Source of the DNA: Vibrio fortis
GTDB taxonomy: Bacteria; Pseudomonadota; Gammaproteobacteria; Enterobacterales; Vibrionaceae
Assembly (NCBI RefSeq): GCF_024347475.1
Contig: NZ_AP025488.1
Span: forward strand, 1,612,001-1,676,000
Direction of reading: 5' to 3'
DNA: 64,000 nucleotides
The notes beneath the pieces are model-generated. The model worked only from the letters and a program-made list of their open reading frames with translations. It ran no database searches and had not been told where the DNA came from. A program made the position numbers and the translations under genes. Shown one piece after another: positions 45,044 through 52,246 of this stretch. Position 1 is the stretch's first letter. Each line of letters starts with the position of its first letter.

Positions 45044-46260
45044 AAGGTTTAGCAATTTGGGCGCTTTTCATTTATCTACTCAGACTCGTTGGTATGCCTT
45101 GGAATAAAGGAACCAAAGCCTTCGCTTACCTTGGTGGTACGTCTTGGTTATTGTTCGTATGGGTTGGATTAATCAACTATACGCCGATGGATCTGTCAGG
45201 TGGTTCTGTCGTCCAATCACCACATATTCAGTTACGCCCTGATTCAACTGCCGTCTCTGGTAAAACAACTAAGGTGCACATCACACCGAACCAAGATGTA
45301 GAGCAAGGCCAGCTTATTTATGAAATTGATGACACCAAATACGTCATTGCACGTGACAAGGCAGAGATCCAACTTGAATCTGCACGAGTTGCTTTAGAGA
45401 CTGCGCGTCAAGAAGTCAATATCGCTAAGATTTCGTACCAGTCATCACTGGAAGACATCAATTCGACTGAAGCAAAAATAGAATCCGCGAAAACCGACCT
45501 TGTATTGCAAGATAAGACTCTTAAACGTTATTTGCGCCAAAACAGTGTGGTAGAGCATACAATTACCGAGTCAGACATCGATCAGCAAACAGCGACTGTT
45601 GATTTGGCAAAACACAACCTGACCACATTGAAGTCTGAGCTTAGTAAGAAAAAAGTAGATGCTGAAAATGCCAAACTAAACATCCAAAAAGCCGAAACCA
45701 ATGTCACTAAAAAGCAGACTGATGTAGATACCGCCGTCTCTACATTGGCACAAGCTGAGTGGGACCTAAAAAGTACCAAAGTTACCGCACCAACGGATGG
45801 CTTTGTTACCAACTTCATTCTTCGTGAAGGTCAGAGAGTTTCTATGATGCCTCGTATTCAGATGTACACCGAAGAGAAGTACGTATTGATGCGTGTGAAC
45901 CACCAAGCGATTCGTAACATTAAAGTGGGGCAGCCAGCTGAATTCGCAACAGCGGTGTATCCGGGTAAGATCTTCTCCGCAACGGTAGAAGGAATTGTTG
46001 AGGCCACAGGTGAAGCTCAAGCTACACTGCTGGGGATAGATGAATCAGTGCGAGCAACGACAGGTAAGAACTTACAGAACAAACATCACTTCGTTCGATT
46101 GAAGATTGAAGAGACCGAGGGTTATGACATTCCCGTTGGTTCAGTAGGTCTTGCATGGGTCAGTGGTGAGAAACCCATTGGTTTCATGGCATTCCTAGAT
46201 GTGATTCGCGGCATCATTATCCGAATGAAGTCTCAGCTGTACTTCTTCTATTCGATATAA
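45037..46260 (+). CDS. HlyD-family membrane fusion (periplasmic adaptor) protein
   Basis: A 407-aa protein similar in layout to YibH/YiaV: one or two N-terminal membrane helices (about 5-55), a lipoyl/barrel-sandwich domain (DSTAVSGKTTKVHITPNQDVEQGQLIYEID), a long coiled coil (about 110-240), the second half of the hybrid domain (VTAPTDGFVTNFILREGQRV), and a beta-barrel domain. The C-terminus ends in a hydrophobic segment near FLDVIRGIIIRMKSQLYFFYS. No transporter gene is adjacent, so the partner is unknown. It is translationally coupled to the upstream small membrane protein. Confidence 0.88.
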   Translation: MLEGLAIWALFIYLLRLVGMPWNKGTKAFAYLGGTSWLLFVWVGLINYTPMDLSGGSVVQSPHIQLRPDSTAVSGKTTKVHITPNQDVEQGQLIYEIDDTKYVIARDKAEIQLESARVALETARQEVNIAKISYQSSLEDINSTEAKIESAKTDLVLQDKTLKRYLRQNSVVEHTITESDIDQQTATVDLAKHNLTTLKSELSKKKVDAENAKLNIQKAETNVTKKQTDVDTAVSTLAQAEWDLKSTKVTAPTDGFVTNFILREGQRVSMMPRIQMYTEEKYVLMRVNHQAIRNIKVGQPAEFATAVYPGKIFSATVEGIVEATGEAQATLLGIDESVRATTGKNLQNKHHFVRLKIEETEGYDIPVGSVGLAWVSGEKPIGFMAFLDVIRGIIIRMKSQLYFFYSI

Positions 46261-46288
46261 GCCCAAAAATCGAAACAACCAAAGACGA

Positions 46289-46315
46289 AAGGTCAGCATT
46301 TAGCTGGCCTTTTTT
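46289..46315 (+). terminator. Terminator of the membrane fusion gene pair
   Basis: A 9-bp stem AAGGTCAGC / GCTGGCCTT (one G-T wobble) with a short loop and T run, about 30 bp after the stop. Confidence 0.85.
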
Positions 46316-46328
46316 ATTACTCAACACA

Positions 46329-46371
46329 TTGCATTTATGTATCAGTTGCAAATTGGCAATGCAAAATGCAA
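46329..46371 (+). promoter_or_regulatory. Candidate LuxO binding sites upstream of qrr copy A
   Basis: TTGCA/TGCAA-type elements: TTGCATTTATGTA (46329-46341), a near copy TTGCAAATTGGCAA (46346-46359), and ATGCAAAATGCAA (46359-46371). They resemble the TTGCA-W3-TGCAA motif used by phospho-LuxO and lie 60-130 bp upstream of the sigma-54 promoter, as expected for enhancer sites. Confidence 0.75.
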
Positions 46372-46431
46372 AAACAACGGTTAAATACGCATCAAATTGA
46401 TATAAAACAGGCGAAAACAGGGCTAAAAAAG

Positions 46432-46448
46432 TTGGCACACTACCTGCA
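46432..46448 (+). promoter_or_regulatory. Sigma-54 promoter of qrr copy A
   Basis: TTGGCAC ... CTGCA gives the -24 GG (46434-46435) and -12 GC (46446-46447) with exactly 10 bp between, the invariant sigma-54 spacing. The predicted start is about 12 bp further, at the TGACCC where Qrr RNAs begin. Confidence 0.88.
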
Positions 46449-46458
46449 ACAGTATAAC

Positions 46459-46566
46459 TGACCCTTCTTAAGCCGAGGGTCACCTAGCCAACTGACGTTG
46501 TTAGTGAACCTACATTGTTCACACTATATATAAGCCAACTGCCTCTTTGCGGTTGGCTATTTTTTT
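46459..46566 (+). ncRNA. qrr: Qrr quorum-regulatory small RNA (copy A)
   Basis: About 108 nt. The 5' hairpin GACCCT/AGGGTC encloses the TCTTAAGCCG loop; the conserved pairing segment CTAGCCAACTGACGTTGTTA follows, then a second hairpin GTGAAC/GTTCAC, and finally the terminator GCCAAC/GTTGGC with TATTTTTTT. This matches the Qrr family of Vibrio, Hfq-dependent sRNAs transcribed from LuxO~P and sigma-54, which repress luxR/hapR-type mRNAs at low cell density. Which Qrr number this is cannot be told. It lies upstream of codB on the same strand. Confidence 0.93.
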
Positions 46567-46774
46567 ATCTAAATTTCTGCAACACTTTACAGACAAGCAT
46601 TCATTTCAATAACAGCCACTTTTCACAACCAAACCCTACCTAGTGAAACACAACTCCTATTGGTAAACGTTTCCCTGATAAAAAACCAAAAAACATTAAA
46701 CTTCTAACTCATTGTTAATATTAAATATTGATAGATTTTTCTGACTTTTAGACAACTTAATGACAAAAATAACA

Positions 46775-46816
46775 TTGACTACGTGATTTATATCACCATA
46801 ATGCGCACGTTTGCCT
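46775..46816 (+). promoter_or_regulatory. Candidate codBA promoter with PurR-like site
   Basis: TTGACT (46775-46780) and CATAAT (46797-46802), 16 bp apart, form a sigma-70-like promoter. The 16-bp ATGCGCACGTTTGCCT (46801-46816) overlaps its -10 and start region and shares the right half of the PurR consensus (ACGCAAACGTTTGCGT), 12 of 16 overall. PurR controls codBA in E. coli; here it is inferred. Confidence 0.45.
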
Positions 46817-46866
46817 GAAATACGGCGTGCGGAATTAATTTATTTTATCAATTGCGGAGGTAAAAA

Positions 46867-48105
46867 ATGGCTGCGGATAACAACTACAGTCTAGGGCCGG
46901 TTCCAACATCGGCTAGGAAAGGAGTCGCTTCATTAACAATGGTAATGTTAGGTTTGACTTTCTTCTCCGCAAGTATGTGGACAGGTGGTTCACTCGGTAC
47001 TGGTCTTTCCTTCAATGATTTCTTCCTCGCCGTTCTCATCGGTAACCTAATTCTCGGCATTTACACTTCTTTTCTTGGCTACATCGGCTCTTCTACTGGC
47101 CTCTCTACTCACCTTCTCGCTCGATTCTCTTTTGGTACTAAAGGCTCTTGGCTTCCTTCTGCTCTACTTGGCGGCACGCAAGTGGGCTGGTTTGGTGTTG
47201 GCGTAGCGATGTTTGCCATTCCAGTACAAAAAGCGACTGGCATTGATACCAATACTCTAATTATTGTTTCTGGCTTGTTGATGACAGCTACGGTGTACTT
47301 CGGGATTAAAGCGCTAATGGTGTTATCCGCGATTGCTGTTCCTGCAATTGCCATTTTGGGTGGCTACTCAGTGATGACTGCAGTAGATAGCGTTGGCGGC
47401 TTGGAACAGCTTCAGCTTATCAAACCGGAAACCCCAATGGACTTCTCAATGGCGCTAGCAATGGTTGTTGGCTCTTTCGTGAGCGCGGGTACTCTGACTG
47501 CTGACTTCGTCCGCTTTGGTAAAAAACCAGCAAGCGCAGTGCTAGTTACTATGGTGGCGTTCTTCATTGGTAACTCACTGATGTTTATCTTCGGCGCTGC
47601 GGGCGCTGCGGCTACTGGCCAGTCAGACATCTCTGATGTGATGATCGCTCAAGGCCTACTGCTTCCTGCTATCATCGTATTGGGTCTGAACATTTGGACA
47701 ACCAACGAAAACGCGCTGTACGCTTCGGGGCTTGGTTTCTCAAACATCACAGGTCGCTCAAGTACACTGATGTCTATTATTAACGGTATCGTAGGTACGA
47801 TTTTCGCGCTGTGGCTTTACAATAACTTTGTAGGTTGGCTAACGTTCCTATCACTGGCGATTCCACCAATTGGTGGCGTAATCATCGCAGATTTCTTTGC
47901 TAACCGTAAACGCTATAAAGATTTTGCAAAAGCAGAGTTCCAAACCGTGAATTGGGCTGGCATTATCGCAGTTGCCATTGGTGTGGCTGCAGGTCACTTC
48001 CTACCAGGTGTTGTACCTATCAACGCGGTATTGGGCGGTGCGATCAGCTACCTAGTGCTCAACCCTCTTATGAATAAAAACGCTCTGAAATCTCAGACGG
48101 CTTAA
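46867..48105 (+). CDS. codB: Cytosine permease
   Basis: A 412-aa NCS1-family transporter with about twelve helices, similar to E. coli CodB: DNNYSLGPVPTSARKGVASLTMVMLGLTFFSASMWTGG at the start, GGTQVGWFGVGVAMFA and NIWTTNENALYASGLGFSNI in the core. It imports cytosine with protons across the inner membrane. A strong GCGGAGG ribosome-binding site precedes the ATG. codA follows after 9 bp, so cytosine uptake and deamination form one operon. Its transcription starts between qrr copy A and the gene. Confidence 0.94.
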   Translation: MAADNNYSLGPVPTSARKGVASLTMVMLGLTFFSASMWTGGSLGTGLSFNDFFLAVLIGNLILGIYTSFLGYIGSSTGLSTHLLARFSFGTKGSWLPSALLGGTQVGWFGVGVAMFAIPVQKATGIDTNTLIIVSGLLMTATVYFGIKALMVLSAIAVPAIAILGGYSVMTAVDSVGGLEQLQLIKPETPMDFSMALAMVVGSFVSAGTLTADFVRFGKKPASAVLVTMVAFFIGNSLMFIFGAAGAAATGQSDISDVMIAQGLLLPAIIVLGLNIWTTNENALYASGLGFSNITGRSSTLMSIINGIVGTIFALWLYNNFVGWLTFLSLAIPPIGGVIIADFFANRKRYKDFAKAEFQTVNWAGIIAVAIGVAAGHFLPGVVPINAVLGGAISYLVLNPLMNKNALKSQTA

Positions 48106-48114
48106 GGAAACACT

Positions 48115-49392
48115 ATGACAACCTTATTGATCAAGAACGCGAAGCTTCAAGAGCAAGATGGCTTGAAACAAATTCTGATTGAAAATGGTCAATTCAGTCG
48201 CATTCTAGACAATGATGATCAGCTTGATCATCAAGGTGACACTCTCGACGCTCAAGGTGGCATCGCGGTGACTCCTTTCTGTGAGCCACACATTCACCTA
48301 GATACGACACAAACAGCAGGTGAACCAAACTGGAACATCTCAGGTACACTTTTCGAGGGTATCGAACGCTGGGCTGAGCGCAAAGAGTTACTGTCAATCG
48401 AGGACGTGAAAACGCGAGCAAAACAGACACTGAAATGGCAGATTGCCAATGGTGTTCAACATGTTCGAACGCACGTTGACGTTTCGGACCCAACACTTAT
48501 CGCACTTAAAGCGATGATTGAAGTCCGTGAAGAGATGAAGGAGTGGGTGGACATCCAGATCGTTGCGTTCCCACAGGAAGGCATTCTTTCTTACCCGAAC
48601 GGAAAAGAGCTGCTTGAAGAAGCGGTTCAGCTGGGTGCAGATGTGATTGGTGCAATTCCTCACTTCGAATTCACTCGTGAATACGGTGTTGAGTCTCTTC
48701 ACTACGTATTTGAGCTTGCTCGTAAGTATGACCGCTTAATTGATGTTCATTGTGATGAAATTGACGATGAGCAGTCTCGTTTCGTTGAAACCTTAGCGGC
48801 TCTTGCACACAAGTTTGAGATGGGCGATAAGGTGACGGCAAGCCACACGACGGCTATGGGCTCATACAACGGTGCTTACGCATCTCGCCTATTCCGTCTA
48901 CTTCGCATGTCTGGTATCAACTTTGTGGCAAACCCACTGGTGAACATCCACCTACAGGGCCGCTTCGATGACTACCCGAAACGCCGAGGTGTAACGCGAG
49001 TTAAAGAGATGCTCGCATCAAACATTAACGTTTGTTTTGGCCATGATGATGTTTTCGACCCTTGGTACCCGTTAGGCACAGCAAATATGCTGCAAGTACT
49101 GCACATGGGGTTACACGTAACACAGGTGATGGGTTATGACCAAATCAACCAATCACTAGACCTTATCAGCAAGAACTCTGCCCGCACACTGAATATCCAA
49201 GATAATTTCGGTATTGAAGTCGGTAAACCAGGTAGCTTGCTGATCCTTCCTGCTGAGAATGGTTTTGATGCAGTACGTCGCCAAGTGCCTGTTCAGTACT
49301 CTGTACGCCACGGTAAAGTGATTGCAGAAACTCAACCTGCACAAACCAAAATTAACCTCGATAAATCAGAAGCGGTTAACTTTAAACGTTAG
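48115..49392 (+). CDS. codA: Cytosine deaminase
   Basis: A 425-aa amidohydrolase similar to E. coli CodA across its length. Metal and substrate residues are visible: EPHIHLDTTQTAGEPNWN (His pair), VHCDEIDDEQ, TASHTTAMGSYNGAY, and FGHDDVFDPWYPLGTANM with the metal-binding Asp. It converts cytosine to uracil and ammonia in the cytosol, feeding pyrimidine salvage. It follows codB in the operon and precedes a strong terminator. Confidence 0.95.
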   Translation: MTTLLIKNAKLQEQDGLKQILIENGQFSRILDNDDQLDHQGDTLDAQGGIAVTPFCEPHIHLDTTQTAGEPNWNISGTLFEGIERWAERKELLSIEDVKTRAKQTLKWQIANGVQHVRTHVDVSDPTLIALKAMIEVREEMKEWVDIQIVAFPQEGILSYPNGKELLEEAVQLGADVIGAIPHFEFTREYGVESLHYVFELARKYDRLIDVHCDEIDDEQSRFVETLAALAHKFEMGDKVTASHTTAMGSYNGAYASRLFRLLRMSGINFVANPLVNIHLQGRFDDYPKRRGVTRVKEMLASNINVCFGHDDVFDPWYPLGTANMLQVLHMGLHVTQVMGYDQINQSLDLISKNSARTLNIQDNFGIEVGKPGSLLILPAENGFDAVRRQVPVQYSVRHGKVIAETQPAQTKINLDKSEAVNFKR

Positions 49393-49411
49393 TATCGTCT
49401 ACACTAATAGG

Positions 49412-49440
49412 AAAGGAAGCGAGTTAGCTTCCTTTTTGTT
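49412..49440 (+). terminator. Rho-independent terminator of codBA
   Basis: A perfect 9-bp stem AAAGGAAGC / GCTTCCTTT with a 6-nt loop and T-rich tail, about 20 bp after the codA stop. Confidence 0.9.
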
Positions 49441-49748
49441 TGTCGACTAGAGTGAAAACGTAACTGCTGCAAACTCAGCAAGCCCTTATTTTTTCTGCCC
49501 TAAGCGGCAAAAAAGTCGCCAAATTCGTAATGAATGTGTGTACAAAGATACAGACTGTGTTAACATGCTCTTGCTCTGTTAGCCGGAGTTATTTAAGTTA
49601 GAACCAAAGTAAAATTGACAAGTAAAATCGTTACCCGTTTTTGTAAGTAGTTTTTCCTTATTTCTTAGCAATATTAAATAATTCAATTATCAGCGCATTG
49701 CATTAATGCAATCAACAATTTAGTAATTTTTTGAATAAGGGACAAATT
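49441..49748. other. Upstream region and likely long leader of the cold-shock gene
   Basis: About 310 bp with no gene. It includes TTGACA (49616-49621) as a possible -35 and an AT-rich stretch before the csp start; cold-shock mRNAs usually have long structured 5' leaders, and a small palindrome GCATTGCATTAATGC is near 49695-49709. No definite promoter was set. Confidence 0.4.
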
Positions 49749-49961
49749 ATGTCTAACACAAATACTGGTACTGTAAAATGGTTTAACGAAGAGAAAGGTT
49801 TCGGCTTCATTTCTCAAGATAACGGCGGTGCTGACGTATTCGTTCACTTCCGTGCTATCGTTTCTGAAGGCTTCAAAACTCTGAAAGAAGGCCAAAAGGT
49901 TTCTTTCGAAGTTGAAAACGGTCAAAAAGGCCTACAAGCAGCAAACGTTGTTGCTCAATAA
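49749..49961 (+). CDS. CspA-family cold-shock protein
   Basis: A 70-aa OB-fold protein; the ATG at 49749 is chosen over an in-frame upstream TTG because of AAGGGA at ideal spacing. RNP1 (KGFGFIS) and RNP2 (VFVHF) are present. Such proteins bind single-stranded RNA or DNA and melt mRNA structure. High codon bias suggests strong expression. Whether it is cold-induced is not readable from sequence. A strong terminator follows. Confidence 0.95.
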   Translation: MSNTNTGTVKWFNEEKGFGFISQDNGGADVFVHFRAIVSEGFKTLKEGQKVSFEVENGQKGLQAANVVAQ

Positions 49962-49984
49962 TAGCTTTTAGCTAAAAAGATTTT

Positions 49985-50016
49985 AAAGCGCTGGTTTTTA
50001 TACCGGCGCTTTTTTG
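49985..50016 (+). terminator. Rho-independent terminator of the csp gene
   Basis: A 9-bp stem AGCGCTGGT / ACCGGCGCT (one wobble) with a short loop and a T run. The following about 250 bp up to the GGDEF gene hold nothing else recognised. Confidence 0.9.
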
Positions 50017-50266
50017 TATCGGTTCGTCACACATTACCGATTCCTCCCTCTCCCTACTTTGCATTCACCAAACCAATGCTTCTCAAACCACTTTTGGTGA
50101 TATGTTACCCAATAAATACTTTGCAACACAAAAACCCTAGTAAAATCGGGTAATTTATATAACCCGCATCCACTAATCGTATAATTTTTAAAGCAAATAG
50201 AGCGAAAATCCGCTAGTCTTGAGCTTACGTTAGATTTAGCTGGTTTATATATCTACAAGTAAAATA

Positions 50267-51283
50267 ATGAAGAAAGACGAATTTCAGAAATCCACCGCAA
50301 ATTTAAAGAAAGCGGTGCCACTTATGATGAAAAATAGAGTATCCACAACGCCTGCAAACTACGCCTTGTGGTACACCTATGTAGACAACGCCATCCCACA
50401 ACTCAACAAAGACATGGATGGCGTGCTAGAACATTATGGTATCTGCCCTCCCGCTCTCGGCGAGCAACTTTACAACGACTATGTCGCAAGTAAATCCGAA
50501 ACCACCATCAATGATTTGCGTGCCAATCTAGAGCTGTTGGTTTCTGAAGTATCGAGCTCGATGAATGATACTCTGACCGATACTTCGGCATTCTCTGAAA
50601 TGATCGATAAGAGTTTCGCAGATTTATCTCAAGTCGATAACAACAGTATGTCGATTGATGAAGTGATGTCTCTTGTTCATCAGTTAGTTTCTGAATCAAA
50701 AAACATTCGTCACTCAACCCAATTTCTTAACTCTCAACTGAATGCCGCGACTTCTGAGATCAGTAAGCTGAAAAGTCAGCTAGTTGAGGTTCAAAAAGAT
50801 GCACTCTTTGATAGTCTAACGACCCTTTATAATCGCCGCTCTTTTAATAAAGACCTTCAGATGTTGTGCGAATCCGATCAAGCGTTGTGTTTGGTATTGC
50901 TAGATATCGATCACTTCAAAACCTTTAATGACACCTATGGGCACTTATTTGGTGACACTGTTTTAAAGGGTATCGCACGCAAACTGAAAGTAACCTGCCG
51001 TGATGGCATCTCTGCTTACCGTTTCGGTGGCGAAGAGTTTGCTTTAATCATCCCAAACAAGTCACTGCGTATCGCTCGCCAAATCGCCGACACCTGTCGT
51101 CGCTCATTAGAAAAGCTCTCGATTAAAGATCGCCGCAGTGGCGAGCAAGTAGGTAATATCACCGCTTCGTTTGGTGTTGCAGAGTTGAAGTTAAACGAGA
51201 CTGCCGATTCATTAATTGAGCGCGCTGATAAGCTTTTATACGAAGCGAAGTCTCTAGGGCGAAATAGAGTTATGCCGCTATAG
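50267..51283 (+). CDS. Cytosolic GGDEF diguanylate cyclase
   Basis: A 338-aa protein with no membrane segment. Residues about 1-170 are helical with coiled-coil parts (a putative sensor or dimerisation region), and about 175-338 form the GGDEF domain with an intact GGEEF (residues 254-258). It should make c-di-GMP from GTP. The inhibitory RxxD site is not canonical: the corresponding residues read RDGI. It is monocistronic with a strong terminator. Confidence 0.92.
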   Translation: MKKDEFQKSTANLKKAVPLMMKNRVSTTPANYALWYTYVDNAIPQLNKDMDGVLEHYGICPPALGEQLYNDYVASKSETTINDLRANLELLVSEVSSSMNDTLTDTSAFSEMIDKSFADLSQVDNNSMSIDEVMSLVHQLVSESKNIRHSTQFLNSQLNAATSEISKLKSQLVEVQKDALFDSLTTLYNRRSFNKDLQMLCESDQALCLVLLDIDHFKTFNDTYGHLFGDTVLKGIARKLKVTCRDGISAYRFGGEEFALIIPNKSLRIARQIADTCRRSLEKLSIKDRRSGEQVGNITASFGVAELKLNETADSLIERADKLLYEAKSLGRNRVMPL

Positions 51284-51400
51284 GCCAAATCATTCAGCTT
51301 TAAGCTAGATACTGTCCGTCAAATAGCTATGGACTCGAACTGTAGATATCAAGCAACGCAGCAATAAGCAAAGCAATGGTAGCTTGTATCAATAATCAAC

Positions 51401-51435
51401 AAAGCCCCGTCAATATAGACGGGGCTTTGTTTTTA
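51401..51435 (+). terminator. Rho-independent terminator of the GGDEF gene
   Basis: A perfect 11-bp stem AAAGCCCCGTC / GACGGGGCTTT with a 6-nt loop and T run; it lies between convergent genes. Confidence 0.92.
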
Positions 51436-51482
51436 TCAGTTATAGATTAGCCGTTTCGCGTTGTCAGTGTTACTCAAACCAC

Positions 51483-52076
51483 TTAAATGTTGTAGCAGTA
51501 GTTTAGACAGTAATCTTCGCCACTTTTTGCGCGAAATTCTTTGTCTTCACTGCATGCTTTAGGTTTACCCTTCTCATCGCCTTGAACTAAGCTGATCCAA
51601 TGGCGCAGAGCCGCGGTCTCACGTTGTTCAGATTGCGTTGCCTCCATAGGTGACTGACCGAATGTCGTACACGTTTCTAGCTGAATATCGTCAATGTCTA
51701 CCAGTTCAATACGCCCTGTTCCCTTATGACAACCAAACATGACTTCAAGGTGACTACCGCTACCATCGCGGAACAAAATTGAATCTGGGTCGCATTTTTC
51801 ACCCATATATGCCACGAACTGCTTAGGGTGCTTAAGTCCACTGTGTTGACCATCTTTGAAATATGCCATGATGTGGCGGTAATCGATTACATAGCTGGTT
51901 ACGTCCTGATGCGAGCCATTCTCTAACGGGAACAGACGATCAAGTAGCTGTTTTGCTTTAATCTGTTTTTCCGTTTGCTGGTTAGCACTGATCGTCTCCA
52001 CGGCAAAGACAGCTTCAGCGATAAATGGCTTAGATTGTTTTTGGATTTCTGTTTTATCGAATGTCAGCATATTCAT
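51483..52076 (-). CDS. Free-standing malate-synthase-G-like domain protein
   Basis: A 197-aa cytosolic protein; the ATG at 52076 has a GAGGGA ribosome-binding site. Residues about 42-190 resemble the non-catalytic inserted domain of malate synthase G (GlcB): PLENGSHQDV (50-59), LKHPKQFVAYMG (81-92), HLEV (109-112), GRIELVDIDD (121-130), ALRHWISLVQG (156-166) and EDKEFRAKSGED (177-188) align in order with E. coli GlcB from memory. The catalytic barrel is missing, and the position of the conserved CEDS loop reads GQSP. It is divergent from a ScfR-like regulator, a family tied to glyoxylate or acyl-CoA metabolism. Function is unknown. Confidence 0.6.
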   Translation of the reverse strand: MNMLTFDKTEIQKQSKPFIAEAVFAVETISANQQTEKQIKAKQLLDRLFPLENGSHQDVTSYVIDYRHIMAYFKDGQHSGLKHPKQFVAYMGEKCDPDSILFRDGSGSHLEVMFGCHKGTGRIELVDIDDIQLETCTTFGQSPMEATQSEQRETAALRHWISLVQGDEKGKPKACSEDKEFRAKSGEDYCLNYCYNI

Positions 52077-52246
52077 AGTCTTTCCCTCTTGACCAGTCCG
52101 ATGAAAAATCATCGATTTTCATAGCAAATGTGTGTCCTAGAGCAATTATTCCAAACAAACGTTTAATTTCTTCGTCATTTTGTGAATTGCTTAGTTTGTA
52201 GACTAGCGCTTTTTTACCTACAATTTCACAACAAAAATTTTACAAT

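Noticed and set aside
46217..46483. Similar short predicted proteins at 46.2-46.5 kb (minus) and 53.9-54.1 kb (plus), both beginning MTLGLRRV
   Set aside because: They are translations of the antisense strand of the two Qrr RNA genes; the shared start comes from the conserved RNA core, not from a protein family.
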